DNA of 64,000 nt from Heliopora coerulea (lineage: Eukaryota; Cnidaria; Anthozoa; Scleralcyonacea; Helioporidae), in contig JASJOG010000132.1 in NCBI GenBank assembly GCA_030142905.1, positions 414,001 through 478,000 of the forward strand, read 5' to 3'. Of the stretch, positions 27,610 through 41,600 are shown piece by piece; position 1 is the first letter of the stretch; each line of letters starts with the position of its first letter. A program made the translations under genes and the position numbers. The notes below the pieces were generated by a model. It searched no databases. It saw nothing but the letters and a program-made list of their open reading frames with translations, and was not told the origin of the DNA.

Positions 27610-29430
27610 GTGAAATTCAGTTGCTTCAATCAAACAATAACAACACTGTAGAACACTCTTTCGTATCTAGGAGACATGAAAATATCCCAGAACCGAATTT
27701 CAGGAGGGGAAAAATGCTACCCAAATAATATCAAGCTGTTTTTGAAGAGTTCCGTGGATCAAAGTCCGTGATTTGTATACATACCATAAAATACCTGTCA
27801 ATACATATATTTTCTCTGTCTAAGTACGTTTGTATATGCCAAAACCATGCCGCACATATGTCTATGCAATCCAAGCTCTTTCTGTTGCTGCTGTTGGAAT
27901 TTCCCTTTCTAAATTTCCTAATGAAAGCGGGTAATTGTGAGGCATGTTTTTGTCTCCCAATTGATTTTGCACAGCAGGTCTTGCTACGTTAAGTCTACAG
28001 GGACCCAACTTTTCACGAAGGTAAAATGGCCTTTGACCTTAACCTTGAACTTATCATCCGGGCATGTCTATTTTGCTCCCCAATTTATGCAATATGGCGG
28101 CAATTAATTTTTCCTCGCGGTTAAGTGATATGTAGCTACAATAGCCCCTCTAATTGGTATATGATCTCTATGAATTACACCCAGTTTAGTGCACTTGATC
28201 ATGCGCCAACATTTTGACGGAGGGGCGGCAATTGATGAATTGGCCCTTGACATACTGATGCCAGGCCCACCAATGGCGTAGTCAGCCTTGTCTTTCCGGA
28301 GAGAAAAAAAGTTATTTCTATCCCGCTAATAATTTTCTGGTCACTAATATTTAGTGCAAGTTTACACAAACTGGCCAAGTTAGCTAATTCATATTTGGTC
28401 TGATAGTCATCACGTCTGTCGGGGGGATTGTGGTGATACAGAAACAAGAGTAAATGAATTTTGATCTGACAGATTCCGTCTTGTCTGATGTAGGTATCGA
28501 TCGACCCCATGTCTAATTTGTGGAAGACTAGTGAAATATAAAGTTGCAGTGGCCCAACCAAGTTTTTTCTGAGTGGAGCATCGCCCGACCAGGATGGGCC
28601 GACAGCAGGCCGGAAAGGCTGACAGGCCAGTTAATTGACACTTTGGTCTGGGTTAACTTTTGTGATCCAATGAATAGGGAAGATTCCTTCTGACAAGTTG
28701 TTATGAGTTTATCAATAAACAATATCCCTTAATTTTTAACGCAACACAGTATGTGAGGAAGAACATTGCACCATGGCCTTCCTTCTGAATACGCCCGGTG
28801 TCCAATGAATGCATGTATGCGTGTATGTATGTATGTATGTATGTATGTATGTATGTATGTATGTATGTATGTATGTATGCATGTATGTATGTAAAAATCC
28901 ACATAAATTTAATAATAATATTTAACTTTTTAATTAACTTATTCATCAATGAACTCTACTGCAAAATTGATCGCTTAAAATGCTTCCCACTGAGAATTGC
29001 ATATCACTCAAAATCCTTTATGAATTTTCGTTTCTCTGATTTTGCTCCTTCGTTCTTTGAACTTTTTTTGTTTTAGCCAGATTAACCTGCAAGGGGCTTG
29101 AATTTTTATTTTATTTTATTTATTTATTTATTATTTTTTTTTTTTTTTTAACCAGCTCTAAAAGGAGCATTCTTATTTCCTTATTCTGTTATACGCAGAT
29201 AAAACTAAATCTGACGCTAGTTCTAACCATACACTAACCCTAACCCTGAAAAAAGATTTTAAAATGCGAAGAAATAGGAAATCGAGATAAAATCCAAGTC
29301 TCAAGATAAAATCAAGATAAAATCAAGCTCGGGTCTCGAGCCCAAGTTATTTCGCGTGACAGCCGGATGCGAACACCACGAGGCTACGAGGACCGCCCCC
29401 TATATCAAATACCCGGTAAACAAAGCTGCT
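27610..29430. other. Intergenic region upstream of FLCN
   Basis: Holds an ATGT microsatellite (about 28812-28890), a T/A homopolymer stretch (29110-29150) and a short CTAACCCTAACCCTG (29231-29245). The minus ORF at 28199-28561 has no recognised domain. The FLCN promoter should lie toward the right end. Confidence 0.5.
28812..28890. repeat. ATGT microsatellite
   Basis: About 18 ATGT units with a few ATGC interruptions. Confidence 0.95.
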
Positions 29431-29553
29431 ATGCGAATGTTTTCCACTTGTACTCGTTCTCAGGGCTCCAGTGCCGCAAACCGTCGTGCAGACAACACTC
29501 AGCTCAAAATCAACTTTGAGGTATATATGTTCCTCTGGGAAAAATTAAAATGA
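29431..29553 (+). other. Upstream ORF overlapping the FLCN start (ATGA)
   Basis: A 40-codon ORF from ATG 29431 (MRMFSTCTRSQGSS..) ends in TGA at 29551-29553, so its stop overlaps the FLCN ATG (29550-29552) as ATGA. If transcription starts upstream of 29431, this uORF would reduce or gate FLCN translation by termination-reinitiation. The transcript start is unknown. Confidence 0.45.
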
Positions 29554-29618
29554 ATGCAATTATTGCTCTTTGCCATTTTTGTGAGTTTCATGGCCCCAGT
29601 GTGCTGTTTTGCACTCAA
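29550..29618 (+). CDS. FLCN: FLCN exon 1 (start)
   Basis: 23 codons, [16 protein letters not shown] then SVLFCTQ. This is the conserved folliculin N-terminus with the Cys/His cluster. The ATG has A at -3. Donor GTAAGT, phase 0. Confidence 0.97.
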
Positions 29619-32600
29619 GTAAGTCTGATATTCCATGTTTTGTTACTGTAATATTTCGTTTGACGTTTCTAGCCAAATATTGGTTGGGACCATCGAACGT
29701 GTATTGCTTGTTTGCAATTATCAATTTTGAGCACACTACTTAGTGACTGATGTAGTTATCAACTGACATGCTCAAAAATTGTAATGCTATTTTTCGCTGT
29801 TAAAATATTATAACATTACAGATACATTTCGATTGCCCTGCTCATGCACAAATCACGTGAGGTAATAGTTCCTGTTTGAAATAACTGAAAATTACATTGG
29901 AATTATTTAAGTTTACTATAGGTGAAAACATCTTTATTTTGTATATAAGGAAAGAAAATTCTATGGTTGTGCATGATTATTGTACTTTTTTGTGGGGTTG
30001 CTTTCATTAGAGACGAGTCTCTTCACATCACCAGCCTAGAATTCAGGGTCATTGCCAAACCTCTTCTGAAAGAGAAAGGGTATGGTTTTAACGAGAAACT
30101 TGGAGTAGTCACCACAAACTATGCAGCAGTTGTGGTTATCTGAGATCAACATGTCAAACACTATCACTTATAACAGTATTTCTTGCACTAGTTTGTAATT
30201 TTTGGTAATTATGAGTATATAATAAATCTTTGGGTGAGTTAAATTCATATTAAGACTCATAATTTATTGTTTAAACTTCATAATTTAGTTCACTTTCAAA
30301 CCCATTATTTTTGCTGACCATAAACCAATGTTCCCCAACTGGAGGACAAGTAGATGGCACATACCTAATCATATATACTCATTAAGTTTGCTAGGTGACA
30401 CAAACTTGAGGCCCATTGTGGCCTTGGGTTGATGGGAATTCAATCCACTTATTTCATGATTGACAGCATTTTCTTTGTTATTCATGATCCTTTATTTAGC
30501 TTACATACTCATTAAACAATCAAGCAACTGATAGCCCAGAGAGGGAATTTGATATTCAGTAGGGAAGAGTGGGGCTGATGAATTAAGTATAATGTTGTAT
30601 TATAAATTCAAGGGATGTATGCTGAGCTTCCCAGAGATGTATATGTATACATCCCTAGAAAATCATATACATCCCTTGAACTTATAATTCAAAACCTTAT
30701 TTAATTTACTAAACTCACTTCGACTAAATGTATAATTCCTCTGCACACAATTTAAGATTTTAATGTTACATACACCAACTCTAACAACTTCGACATTTTC
30801 CTTGTACACTTCTCATGTGCACTTCTCAAAAACAACAGGAATTTCCCCTTAATATTAAGTGTGATAAGATTTCTTAATCTCACTGAAAGCGCTTCTTCCC
30901 ATGTCAATCAGTAAACTATTCTTTAATGGATTTAGATTTTACATTACATACGCCTGCCAATTCAGTCCAACAACAAACTCCCCAAGCAGACATGATCTTA
31001 GTATTTGGAGTAATCCTATATGCCTTCCATTTCTCCAGTTCTTTGTCCATCACAAATGAAATGTTTCTCTCATCTTTGAAATTATTTATTGACAAATTGT
31101 CATCTTTTCCCTTCTTTAATTGATTTGTCATTTGCAATATCAGCAAAAAGTTCTTTCATTTCAATGAAATTCAGCGGGAATATTTTGGTCCGAAAACATG
31201 ATGTGACAAACTTTTTAATTCATAGCCTCCTTACTTGTGACTCGACCAAATGCAAATAACTCTGATCATTTGTAAGATGCCCTCCAGTAAAAAACAGCAT
31301 TGATATTAAAAATCACTACTTGTAAAATCCTTTTAGCAAATACATTAACCTTTTGTTAAATGCCAATCAACCATTTTATTTCAGTCCAATGTTTATGCAT
31401 TCACATGTCAAAAACATGTTTTCCCAAATGAAATCCTTTTGTTCGAAAATGCATCTTATCATGAAATAAGTTAGTTAAAGCCCTTGAACATTGGCTTTAC
31501 ACCTGAAACAACCTTTGGGCTACGCTCTCGGGATGTATCTGGCATAAAGCCTCCATTTGTGGGCTTTAACTCTTACCTGAATGACATACTGTAAGGTATC
31601 ACAAGCAATGTGATGAAAAAAATAGCTCTACCAAATTCTACAAAAGAATCTTACCCTTCCAAGCCTAAACTTTAATCCAAGAAAATGAGAATAAACAATT
31701 TAAGACACTCATTAACTTGGAAAATCTCATTACCTATTATGGATGGGATTGAAGAAGATCTATGAGGGATTGAGCACCATGATGGTGGATAGGCAGGATA
31801 AGCCATTTGCTACCAGACAAAATCCAAAATTAAAGCATGGTAAACATTGACTGTGAAAGGTTAGAAAAAATAGGCAGTGATTGGTTTAAGAAAAAACAAA
31901 ATAGGCATCTAGCTTATTTACATGATCATGTTGATCTGTGTGGATGCATAAAATTGCTTCAGGACCCCTAAAATTCTGGCACCAAGGATCCCAGGATGCA
32001 AACACTTGTATGGGAAGTATTTGCCATGCAGACTTCATGCTTTGTACATAAGTGATCCTTAATAATTCTCATTTTGTAGACTTTTCATTGTACTGAACAT
32101 GATCCAGTTGATGGTTGTAAGGTCTTTCCCAAAGATGGTGGTTTGCTATCTAGGAGGTACTGTAAGTATAATATGTGCAGCAGGATAGGTGGGAATTTGA
32201 AAGTGGGGAGGGGGTGGCAGATCAAATCTTAGACAAATATACCAACAATAAGATATTTGTAATACTGTATAATGACAAGTGCAATTTAGAGAAAAAATCA
32301 GCCAGGGCATTTCTGATGATAAAGGCAAAATAGTAAGCAAAACTTAACAAAAGAATAATTTTCATGTAGCCAAGCTCTGACTATATATAGTAAATTTCAA
32401 GCATGATTTAACAGTCACATGAACTACAGTATGATGTTTTCCTATGTATATTAATATTACTGTATTTTGCAGCGTATAACTCAACCTGGCATATAAGTCG
32501 GCCCCTTATTTTTTGACCAAAAAATCATGATTTTTATGATACCCTGAGTATAAGTCAGGTGCCTCAAATTAATTGGTTACCAGACAGAGAATAGTGTTCA

Positions 32601-35600
32601 AAGAAACTTTAATAACATGGCAAATGTTTTACAGCATATTTTTAAAATCTTTTAGAGTTTATTTTAATCTAGAAAATTACACAAACAATCAGCACATTTT
32701 GTCTTTGGTAGATCTTCTATTTTGTTGGATTGTTTTCACCAGTCTCAAACAAGCTTCTCGCCAACACCAAACTTGCAACTGGCAGCAGAGTTGTTTGACT
32801 TTTCAGCCAAGTCAACAACCTTCAACTTCATTGAAGTATGAACATATATTTCAAGATATGAATCATGCTTCATATCTTTGTCATTTTGGAAGCATGTCAA
32901 AGTTTTTACACTGTAAGAATGAGGTTGATAATAAAATGTGTTGACCATGTTGGTGTGCCCATTCACTAGCAATAAGCTGATTGGTCCATTTCATGACACA
33001 TACAGAGGACTGGTACTAGTATATATGGCCCATGATTTTACTCAATTTCATAACCCTTTGTATAAATCGAAGTGGACTTTTAGGGATCAATTTTGAGTCC
33101 TAGAAAATCGACTTATATGCCGCAAAATACAGTAATTTCTTTTAGTTCAGCTATCACCCAACCAGATCTGTTGGTACCCAGGCATGTACCATTGATATAA
33201 TTTTTATTGCCAGAAACAGGGTTACTTGCTGAAATTTTGATATTTCAGATGCAAACCTTATCTGCTGTGGACAAGCTTGATATACCAACAAATCTAGTTA
33301 AGGTACTGACAGACATGGCTGGTACAAAAAGGGGACAGCAACTGTCCCCTGCTCTTTCCCAGCTTGCCTAGTACTGTTAAATATAAACAGGACAGAATTC
33401 GTCACTTCCGGCAGCACTCCTGGTGATAGAGGTTTGGAGTTTATAAGTTCCTTACTCAATCCCTGCAGCAGACTGCTGCCACTGGTGTGCCTCTTTCAGT
33501 TAGACTTTTATTTTGTCCATGTTATCATCATTAGGAAATAACATAAAATTAAGTTACAAAATTGAATCCAACTGATTCCTTATCAAATTTTTCTTAAACA
33601 ATTAGTGTGGGTTTTGCTCTAGGGTTCCACCAAGTGATATTAAGTTGCTTCTTGCTCAAACTCTTACTACTATAGTCCTTAGGCACAATGAATTTAGGAT
33701 GTTCAGACATAATGAGTTTCATAGACATTTATGTGTTGCTTGAAGATTAAATTGAATGCAAATACTCATCAGATTTATTTTTAAAACAAACTCCAACAAC
33801 TTATATGTCCATTATGGTATATTGTGCATAAAGTTCTGTTGTTTAATTTTTTTTTTTGACCTGCTATTGTGACAGCATGATGTCATTGCAAAAGTACAAG
33901 TTTTGTGTAATATCAAGTTATATTATTTTAATATTCTACCACTCTCTTTGGGATTGGAATTTTAATTGTGCTGGATATACTCCACTTTTTCAGAATCTTT
34001 GAGAAGCATCTGAGATGTATATTTTTATGTGAAAAATGCCTCTAAAATTGTGATAAATTTGTCAAAATCTAATCCTTGAATAATTGCATGCATAGCTTGT
34101 AATGGATAACCACACTGGTTGAAATGATTTTCAAAATTGTATCATAATATTAATAGAGTTTTTAAGCAGTTTATGATTTTAGAAATTTGAGAGCTTGGAC
34201 GTCACCATATTGAATACTAAAATAAGTTACACTGTACAGCTACCAAAATACAGTATGCTTAACAACTGTAGTTAATACGAAAAGCAACGCAATACGTGCG
34301 GATACTCTTAACAACTTGCTTAAATGCTTTTCGGTAGTATTGTTTTCTTTAAAACCATACAGGTATTAACTTCGTAGCTTTTTTTGAAGTCTTAATTAAA
34401 ATGTTTATTAATCTAATTTCTATATAGGTCTTCGCAGTCCAGTGCTAATGAATGCTCTGCGGACACTCCGAAGTCTCCCCAGCCAAAATCAACTCAGTGC
34501 GAGGTATGTACTTTGTTGTAAGGTTTCTGATGCAATAGGTATCGTAATCCATGTAATGCAATATGAACTATTTTTTGACCGAGAGCGAGGCGTATGCTAG
34601 TTAAATATCCAACGGATGTTTTAATACGGACCGAGACCAGCGCAAATAGTCGATGTCCGCACTAAAACCAGAGCTCCGATATTTTTCTTTGGGCCTATTT
34701 ACGCGATGCAGTTGTCGTATACGATTGTTCATCCTGGGGTATGTAGAGTTGTTTCAAAGGTACAATTCCTGCTTTTGATTTGCCCACTGATGTATTAATT
34801 AGCCTGCGTCGCAGCCCAATTTTCACGTCAAAGGAAGTGGGTCTACGTAAAGCTGGATTTCCACTTGGTGCGAAATGTTGCGAGCGTGATAGTTGTATTC
34901 TATTTATTATAATTGAATAGATTTCTACTTGGTTCCATTCGAGAGCTCATGAGACAAAAGGGAAAAGTAGCGCGCGCGACATTCTGCGTCTAGTAGAAAT
35001 TCACCATGATAACGAACAAATCGGTGTTCTGGGCCTTGCATGGTTCCATGATTATATACAATACACTCTGATTTCTTTATGCAAATAAATTCTCAGCTTC
35101 TCGGTTTGTCAAACAGCAGGGTCAGTATTTCTGTTAAAACGTTGAATTGCCATTTGCCTTCCACAAGGAATCTTTTGTAAGGTTTGTCGATTTTCTTGAT
35201 GCAAAGATTGCATTCTGGTACATATATGCCCAATCAAATTATAAGCACAACGACCTGCAGGATTGATTTGTCAAACTTACGTGCAAAATCAAATCATTGA
35301 AACCGAAAAAGGAGAGGACTAGGGCAAGTAAGCGAGCCAACCTCGAGTCTCGTTAGAATGTAAGTAATTGTAAGGCAATCAAAATCTATTATATAAAATC
35401 GTGCAACCATGCAAGGCACGGAACACAGATTTGTTCGTTATTATGCAAAGTTGTAGATCCACTTTTCTCCACGTGAAAGTCGGGCTGCGATGCAGGCTAG
35501 AATCAAAGAAAGACTCTAGCCAGTTAATCGGATACATCAGAACGAATAATCGTACACAACAATCTTATCGTAAAAATGGGCCCAAAACAGATATGAAAAT

Positions 35601-38600
35601 ATACGAAAACTCGCGATGTTTTACAGACGAGTTTTATTGTTAATTCTGAAAAATCAAGAAAAGCAAGTATATAGCATAATCTTCTCGTCACTCATCTTGC
35701 GTGGCTACCATTTTACTTCACCTTTTGGTAGAAACTTTACTCCAAATCTCCCCTCAACGAATGAATACAACCAATGATATGTAGCTTTTAAGTATTTTTT
35801 CGGATGCTTGTATGTCCCTCCCAAGCAACAATTTCTTAATTATGTCCTTGCCTAACTTCCTGATATAACGGCCAAAAACATAAATAATTGTAAACAACGA
35901 GTTTAGTAAAAGCGCGGTTTAAAGTAGAGGATGTGGAATATGTTCTACGACAAACTTTAAGTACGAACTTTGCAAAGACCAGACGTAGTCAACTTTCGTG
36001 GATACGTCATTGTGTTACCAGTTTCTTGCCGGTGTCCCAGCAGATAGTGTCTGCCCACAGATACTGCCCCATCGGATACTATCCACTCGCGGGTAATTTG
36101 CCCTTTAATTAGATTCCACCTGATAATGTCCTCCATGTGAAAGTGAAAGATAAAAGCATAGACTTTCCCGACAAATTGTTTATTTTACAAAATTAACTAG
36201 TCTGGGTTTGGTTTTTTTTTTTTTGTGTATGTGTTGTTTATTTTGTTTTTCATTTTCGACAAAATGAATCTTTAAAGCAAATTTAAAATTTTTTAGCTTA
36301 ATATCTTGAAAACTATTAAAGTCGTTCAATTAAATATTTACTCAACACACTATTATTGAAATCACCCTGTGCAAATCTCGAATAAAAACCGAAACTACGC
36401 TTTGTCGCTGGTAGTTGCTTTCGTGATGTTTGCGCTTTTGTGGCCTAGTGAAACCCTTGGGAGTTGCTTGGACTTTGGTAACCCCGTTACCGGTTGTTGC
36501 TTTGATGACTCACACGTGTTGTTGTCAGAAAACTGAGCACTAAAACTGTACTGGGAATTGCCTTTATGAATTCTATCTCTATGAATGATCGCTTAAGCTT
36601 TGAGATTCCTTTTATGTTTTCTATCGAAATAAGTAAAAACTGAAAGTCACCACACTAGTTTTGAATCTTTAGCGGGGAGAAGGAATCCGCGAGGAGGTAC
36701 ACTATCCGCTTAGTAGATAATGTCCGGGGAGACAGTCAGGGCCGTATCCGGAGGGGTTGTCATACCGCTATACAGGTTTGGGCGCCCAAATTCTGGCGCC
36801 CAAATTCAGCTAGATGAATTACGAATTTCGGAAATAACAGATGTGTTTATTACAAAAATAAAACACAAATTAAACATTTAAATCTTTAGAAAGGTAAATC
36901 ATTCTCGTACTTTTTATTTAATGTGGAAAAGCCCACCTTTTTATAACGTTTTAATCCACCTTTCATATGTTTATCCCCGATAATGGCGATGATACCGTGG
37001 CGGAGGTTATTTAAAGAACATTTAAAGATCGTACATGTTGTTTTACAAACTTTTCAAGAAGATTCAAGAAGATTTTAGCAAGGAACCGCACGGCGATCAA
37101 TTCAGCGAAGAAATTCTCGCAAAATATGCCGTCTCACCAGTGAATGTGGGTGGGCGGGGAGCCGAAGGGAAGGTGGTGGTGGTGTTTGGGGAGGGATGGA
37201 GCGGTTTAAATTGACAACCTACCCCTCCCCCTGGTCAAAACGGTCTGCCCAAAAAATCTCTGGATACGGCTCTGACAATATCTGCGAGCGGATAGTGTCC
37301 GGGGGGATACTTTTTGCGAGGGACACTCTCTCCTGGAATACCTGTCCTCTGCACAATAAGTTATGAAGTTTGCCCTCAAATGGCTAGTGAGAAAATAAAT
37401 TACTGTCTTTCTGGAAGGGCCGGAGTTGAGATCTTGCATTTAGGAAAATTTAGCTGATTTATTATCAAGAGAATGATAACGTATTACAAGGAGGCCAGAA
37501 GTACTGAGTACATATTGCGAACACCGTTCACACAGGCTATGTTTTTAAGAGAGAAGGGGGGAGGGGAATTCCTCAAGAAATATTAATGCCAGGATTGATG
37601 TATTCCAGTCAGCATAGCAGCTTCCATAGAAGAAAACGGTATTTTTTTACAAATAATTCCAAAATTTTGCCTTTCCATTGCTTGCCACGAATATCTAATC
37701 ATACTTTGCGTATAGTGCGGAATAACATGGGCCCAAAGAAGCTTCTTGTTCAACTTACATGTACGCTGCACCCTGCATAAGAGAGTTGATTATTGGCTTC
37801 CCAATATTTGAGAATGTTCTTCTTTAAATAAAAATTTGTAAGTGGTTCTCGTAAAGTTGTTGATATATTGATATAGTTTTTCAACTTGTTTCTTAAAAAT
37901 TGCTTAATTAAGTAATATTCATTTTTTTCAGGCATGTCGGTCGTTGCCAGCGGATCACCCAGGATTCCTTAGTGTAGATGAGCAAGCTCACGTTTCTTAT
38001 ACCAGCAGCCGTAACCCTGCCCATCAGGATGTCTACAGTGTGGTTCGTCAAGCGTGTGTGAGGAGGTACGTATGCATTATGTTGAGGAATTTGAATTTGT
38101 GTGATTGATAGGTAGACTTTATTAATACTGTACCAACGAACTCGATTCCTTACGGCTGGAATGTTAAAGGCCGATTTCCAATGGGTGTAGAAAGTCCCGC
38201 GAGTGACCAATCTATTGTGAAAAAGTTGACTTGAAGTCAACTTTTCCGCGCGACATCGTGAGTCGACAACAACAACAACTACAACAACAAGAAGTTTATT
38301 AGCACTATTAAGTATTTAGTGGTAAGAGTGAAAGATTTAAATGACTAGCTACGAAATAACTGCATACTACAAGCCACCTGTTATAACTATAAAGGCTAAT
38401 GGAGACAAGTTACTAAATCAAACCACAGTCAGCCAATATTAGCCCATCGACTGGGTGTAAAAAGTTTTGCGGGCCACAATTCTATCATGAAAAAGTTGAC
38501 TTCAAGTCAACTTCTCCGTGCGACATTTGCATTAACTAATATTAGCCAGTCCACTCGAAAAACATCGCCCGCGCGACTGTTCACACCCTCTGGAAATCGG

Positions 38601-41600
38601 TCTCAAAGTGACCAACGAAATGTAAAGCAAAGAAGTCGTGCATGGAGGGCCAATTTTGCACGTTTGCTTCAGTCCCCTACGCATTGCCAGAAATATGGGA
38701 CAAGATGGCACCCGCGCATGGGCACATGGGTGACAATGGGGGCGAAATGACATATATAAAATGTATGAGATATCGATTAATTTTAAGATATATCGATTAT
38801 AAACTTACGTGTCCTCTCATCACGACTCGAATCATGTTTAGTGTAGTGTAAGCTTCATAAGTGACTTAAAAACGGCTTTTTTGGTATTTATTTACTTACT
38901 TCCAGGAGCGATCTTTGTTTTACCACTCCGTGCTGCACCTTTCTCCTTATATTACTTTAAAATCTTGCCGAAATCAACCCAGATAATCGTGGAATGGCGA
39001 ATTAACCCTTGCACAATGTAAATCATCACGACTCGATATAGCTTCTGTGATGTTTGAACTTTCCAAATCCGTTGGGAAAAGCCTAAATTCTGCATCGCAA
39101 AATACTTCCAAGGTCGTCTTTATTTTCCTTGTATTTTCTGTCACGAACGTTTCTTCCCCGAACGAGTTTCCGCTGCCATATTGAATTTTAGCTGTAATGA
39201 GATATACCACTGACATTTCATAGCGGGCTCGAAATGTCCTCGATTTCTGGTAAAGGTGGTCTTGTAAGTTAGTTTTAGTCTCCCTCGCGCTATATCGAGC
39301 TATATTATCCTCGACTTTTTAAGACCTAACCGGGACCTGTTGCGAAAATGCAACGCCGGCCTTCCGGCTGGGAATTGAACCCGCGACCCCGCGAATCTAG
39401 TGCGATGCTCTGCCAACTGCCAACTTAGCTACGGAGGCGTTGCCGAGAGCATGGCCACGAGTTCATTATTTTAAGAGGTGGGCTCACCGATTTTTTTGGT
39501 GAAGAGATTATTTACAAACATTGGCACCTTTCCTTAGAATATTATAAGTTGACAAATTGGTGAAGGAAATATCGGGTGCCCATTATCGTCGACTTTTTAA
39601 GACCTAACCGGGACCTGTTGCGAAAATGCAACGCCGGCCTTCCGGCTGGGAATCGAACCCGCGAATCTAGTGCGATGCTCTGCCAACGCTCTATGGCCTT
39701 TTGGTTCATATTGAGCACTCTACAGGATGAATCATGTCGCTAGCGAATTTGCGCACGCACACTAGTCTCTAGTTAGAGTTCTCTGGCATGGCTTAGATGT
39801 ACCACATGTGTGGGACATTTGAGTTGCCTATATAATATAGGCTTCTCCATCCTGCTCGTCAGTAGTACACTGATGAGGCCCAGTAGTATATAGTTATATA
39901 TGTATATATATATATATAACTACAGACGGAACCGTTTCGGCCTACTGGGCCTCATCAGTGTAGTGCTGACGAGCAGGATGGAGAAGCCTATATTATATAG
40001 GCAACTCAAATGTCCCTCACATGTGGTACATCTAAGCCATGCCAGAGTACTCTAACTAGAGACTAGTGAGCGTGCGCAAATTCGCTAGCGATGACTCATG
40101 CTGTATAGTGCTCAATATGAACCAAATGGCCATAGAGCGTTATCTAACTACATCTATCTACACTTTATCTTATTGTGTATACATATACAGTGGAAGCCCG
40201 TTAATACGGTCACCAACGGGCCATAAAAATCTGGCCGTATTAACGGGGTGACCGTATTAACGGGGTGAGATCAAATTTCACAGCCGACCTTTACGTCATC
40301 AAAACTTTGTTGGAGACGTCATGAAAGCCCCGTTTAAACAAAGACTTAATTAAACTGAGCTATAGCACAATTTAATATGCTGCATCTACTTAGAATAAAC
40401 ATTAATTTGTTAAGGTATTATAACTTTTCAAATAACAATGTTAGGATTTAGTAAAAGAGTCAGTGATTTTTGATTGGCTCTTCTTTCTCTCAAGTTGGTC
40501 ACTCTGGGTCCGTGAAATGACTTTTGAAAGTTCGTTTGCCGTGATAATATTTCCCCTCGACTGTAAAAACTGCAAAACATCTTCAAGGTTTGCTGTTGCT
40601 TCCGAATAAGAACTTACTTTCAAAGCCACTACTGAAGCTCCTGCTTCTTCATCATTTGCGTCGTCGTCATCGTCGCTGTCATAGATGTGAACAGTTCCCT
40701 GGTTCGCTCCCAACTTGTTAAAAAAATTGGCTTGCCACTTGTTAATAACATTTGTATGTACGCCCACTATTAGTATCTCAAAATATATTTCCATTTGTCG
40801 ACACTTTTTGAGTGACCGTATTAACGGGGTTATTTCTTAACTTAGGAACATTACAATGTGGCCGTTGGCCGTATTAACGAGGTGACCGTATTAACGAGGT
40901 ATCTTTATTAGGAAATGTATTGACGTTTTGCCGGGACAAAAAAAAGTGACCGTAATATCGAGGTGGCCGTATTAACGAGGTGGCCGTAAGGCGGGGTTTC
41001 ACTTATATACACAATAAGATAAAGAAGAACTCTTCGTTGCTACTCCGAGTTTCACGCTGTTCGCGATCTTCAGCTACCTGAACAGGCTTCCAGTAGGTTT
41101 CTGCTTTTTGTGACAGGTGGTGTAGTCATGGTGCGTGGGAGACCAGATGACTCATCGATTTTTTCTGTCGAGCGGCGAGCATTTGAAATACAAAATTTGT
41201 TTTGGTGACGACATTTTGAAACTAATTCTGATCCTTTGTTCAAAAGGTTTCCTTTCTCCGCTTTCATGATGGCGAGTTTTTCTTCTAGGCATAGATTACA
41301 ACGTTTAGCTCCCATGTGTATGCTGCGGCCCGTTTCACGATTTCCCAGCTAATAGTGAAAATCCTTCTCTTCTCCTTTAGATCCCAAATCTGTTTTGATA
41401 ACTCTGTTTCGTTGGCGTACTTTCTGTCGTTCAATGATTTTATGTGGTTTCTGTAGCGTTTTTTGAAAGTATTTGCGGTCATACTTGTGTAATGCTTCGT
41501 TTCTCCTTTATCGGTTGTTGTGATGTTGGCTCTGTAGATGACGTTGGTTGTTTGGCATTTATCGGGTAGTGGACATTCCTCCTTTCTTTGGTAGTTGCGA

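Noticed and set aside
28199..28722. Possible gene on the minus strand upstream of FLCN
   Set aside because: No recognisable domain, no convincing splice signals, composition not clearly protein-like.
29231..29245. CTAACCCTAACCCTG telomere-like repeat
   Set aside because: Only two units. Too short to be an interstitial telomeric tract; chance is likely.
29449..29525. Resemblance of the FLCN 5' region to FLCN exon 2 (TCCAGTGC, AAAATCAACT, GAGGTAT in the same order)
   Set aside because: Short matches separated by unalignable bases and gaps. Not convincing as a duplicated exon without a statistical test.
32573..32972. 123-aa plus and 75-aa minus ORFs
   Set aside because: They lie inside the non-autonomous TA-flanked MITE and show no transposase motif.
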